A DNA stretch of 64,000 nucleotides from Amylostereum areolatum (Eukaryota > Basidiomycota > Agaricomycetes > Russulales > Stereaceae): the NCBI GenBank assembly GCA_012932865.1, contig SAXG01000052.1:124001-188000 (forward strand), given 5' to 3'. Positions 63,693-64,000 of the stretch are shown in pieces. A program made the translations under genes and the position numbers. Numbering within the stretch: position 1 is the stretch's first letter; each line of letters starts with the position of its first letter. Under the pieces are notes generated by a model. The model was given only the letters and a program-made list of their open reading frames with translations. It made no database searches and was not told where the DNA came from.

Positions 63693-64000
63693 GCCTGGAC
63701 GAATTCCCAGAGTAGGGGAGCACTGCTTGTAATTCTTATAGAAATCTCAAGCAATTCCGACTCTATCTCCAAGTCATCACATATGTTAAGAGTTAAGTCC
63801 AAAACAGATACATGCTCTGAGCCCTATTCCACCCTACCATCCTTCTTCAAGACCCCAACACATGCAATCTCATCCCAGACAGAGAACCTCCATACAACAT
63901 TATTGTCCTCGATATCTGGCAAGGCCATATCATCCCGCAACAATGTCCGTAAGATGCCTTGATCATGAAAAGTCCGAAATAAACCGAGGCAGTGGGATTT
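63693..64000. other. Window edge, nothing recognised
   Basis: The plus-strand frame here is not family-like. Upstream sequence of the F-box gene probably lies here. The stretch is cut by the window end. Confidence 0.4.

Noticed and set aside
1..64000. tRNA, rRNA or other RNA genes
   Set aside because: No tRNA-like A/B box pair or rRNA segment was noticed by eye; a covariance-model scan would be needed to exclude small RNAs.

Overview
This is a repeat-dense piece of a basidiomycete nuclear genome, most likely from an Agaricomycete mushroom-forming fungus. The reasons are the short GT-AG introns (about 45-65 nt) with CTAAC/CTRAY-like branch sites, a Plavaka (CMC-type) transposase, a DUF6532 gene, a Helitron with an N-terminal DUF6570-like region, and chromodomain Ty3/gypsy elements. 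Family names come from remembered sequence patterns; no database search was possible.

Layout. 1-2141: broken repeat-associated gene on the minus strand and a diverged gypsy LTR. 2142-3267: a truncated Helitron-like non-coding element (called HLE here, copy 1) made of arrays in both orientations. 3268-10362: a compact Ty3/gypsy chromovirus (element 1) with decayed gag-pol. 10415-11465: a small seven-exon gene. 11482-24355: one Helitron replication/helicase (RepHel) gene on the minus strand, split by two insertions of the same ~2.8-kb element (HLE copy 2 at 11664-14518, copy 3 at 20099-22881). 24565-24713: a TA-flanked MITE. 25.1-28.4 kb: gene fragments and little else. 28483-41899: a Plavaka transposase gene on the minus strand, split by a 10.2-kb gypsy element (element 2, 30888-41103, TSD GTTGC, LTRs identical by eye). 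42010-43970: a DUF6532 gene divergent from Plavaka. 45584-48808: a hand-assembled 17-exon gene. 49743-59820: a second, older 10.1-kb gypsy element on the minus strand (element 3, TSD CTAGT). 60.5-63.6 kb: decayed genes of fungal multigene families and an F-box gene.

Most notable. (1) Elements 2 and 3 share a ~3.1-kb module between pol and the 3' LTR, where an env gene would sit. It holds two long overlapping frames, one with a coiled coil and a second CCHC knuckle, a small Cys/His protein with a conserved intron, a basic ORF, and a single-pass membrane ORF that runs into the LTR. Element 1 has nothing there. (2) Elements 1, 2 and 3 each carry a 10-nt primer-binding site two bases after the 5' LTR, complementary to the predicted start of their own transcript, as in Tf1/sushi self-priming. 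(3) The HLE family has no coding capacity, inserts between A and T without duplication, and has a subterminal 3' hairpin like a Helitron, but its end sequences are not canonical. (4) The 17-exon gene has fourteen consecutive phase-2 introns.

Most mobile-element genes are broken, often by changes that look like C-to-T or G-to-A transitions. Element 2 is the youngest and best preserved.
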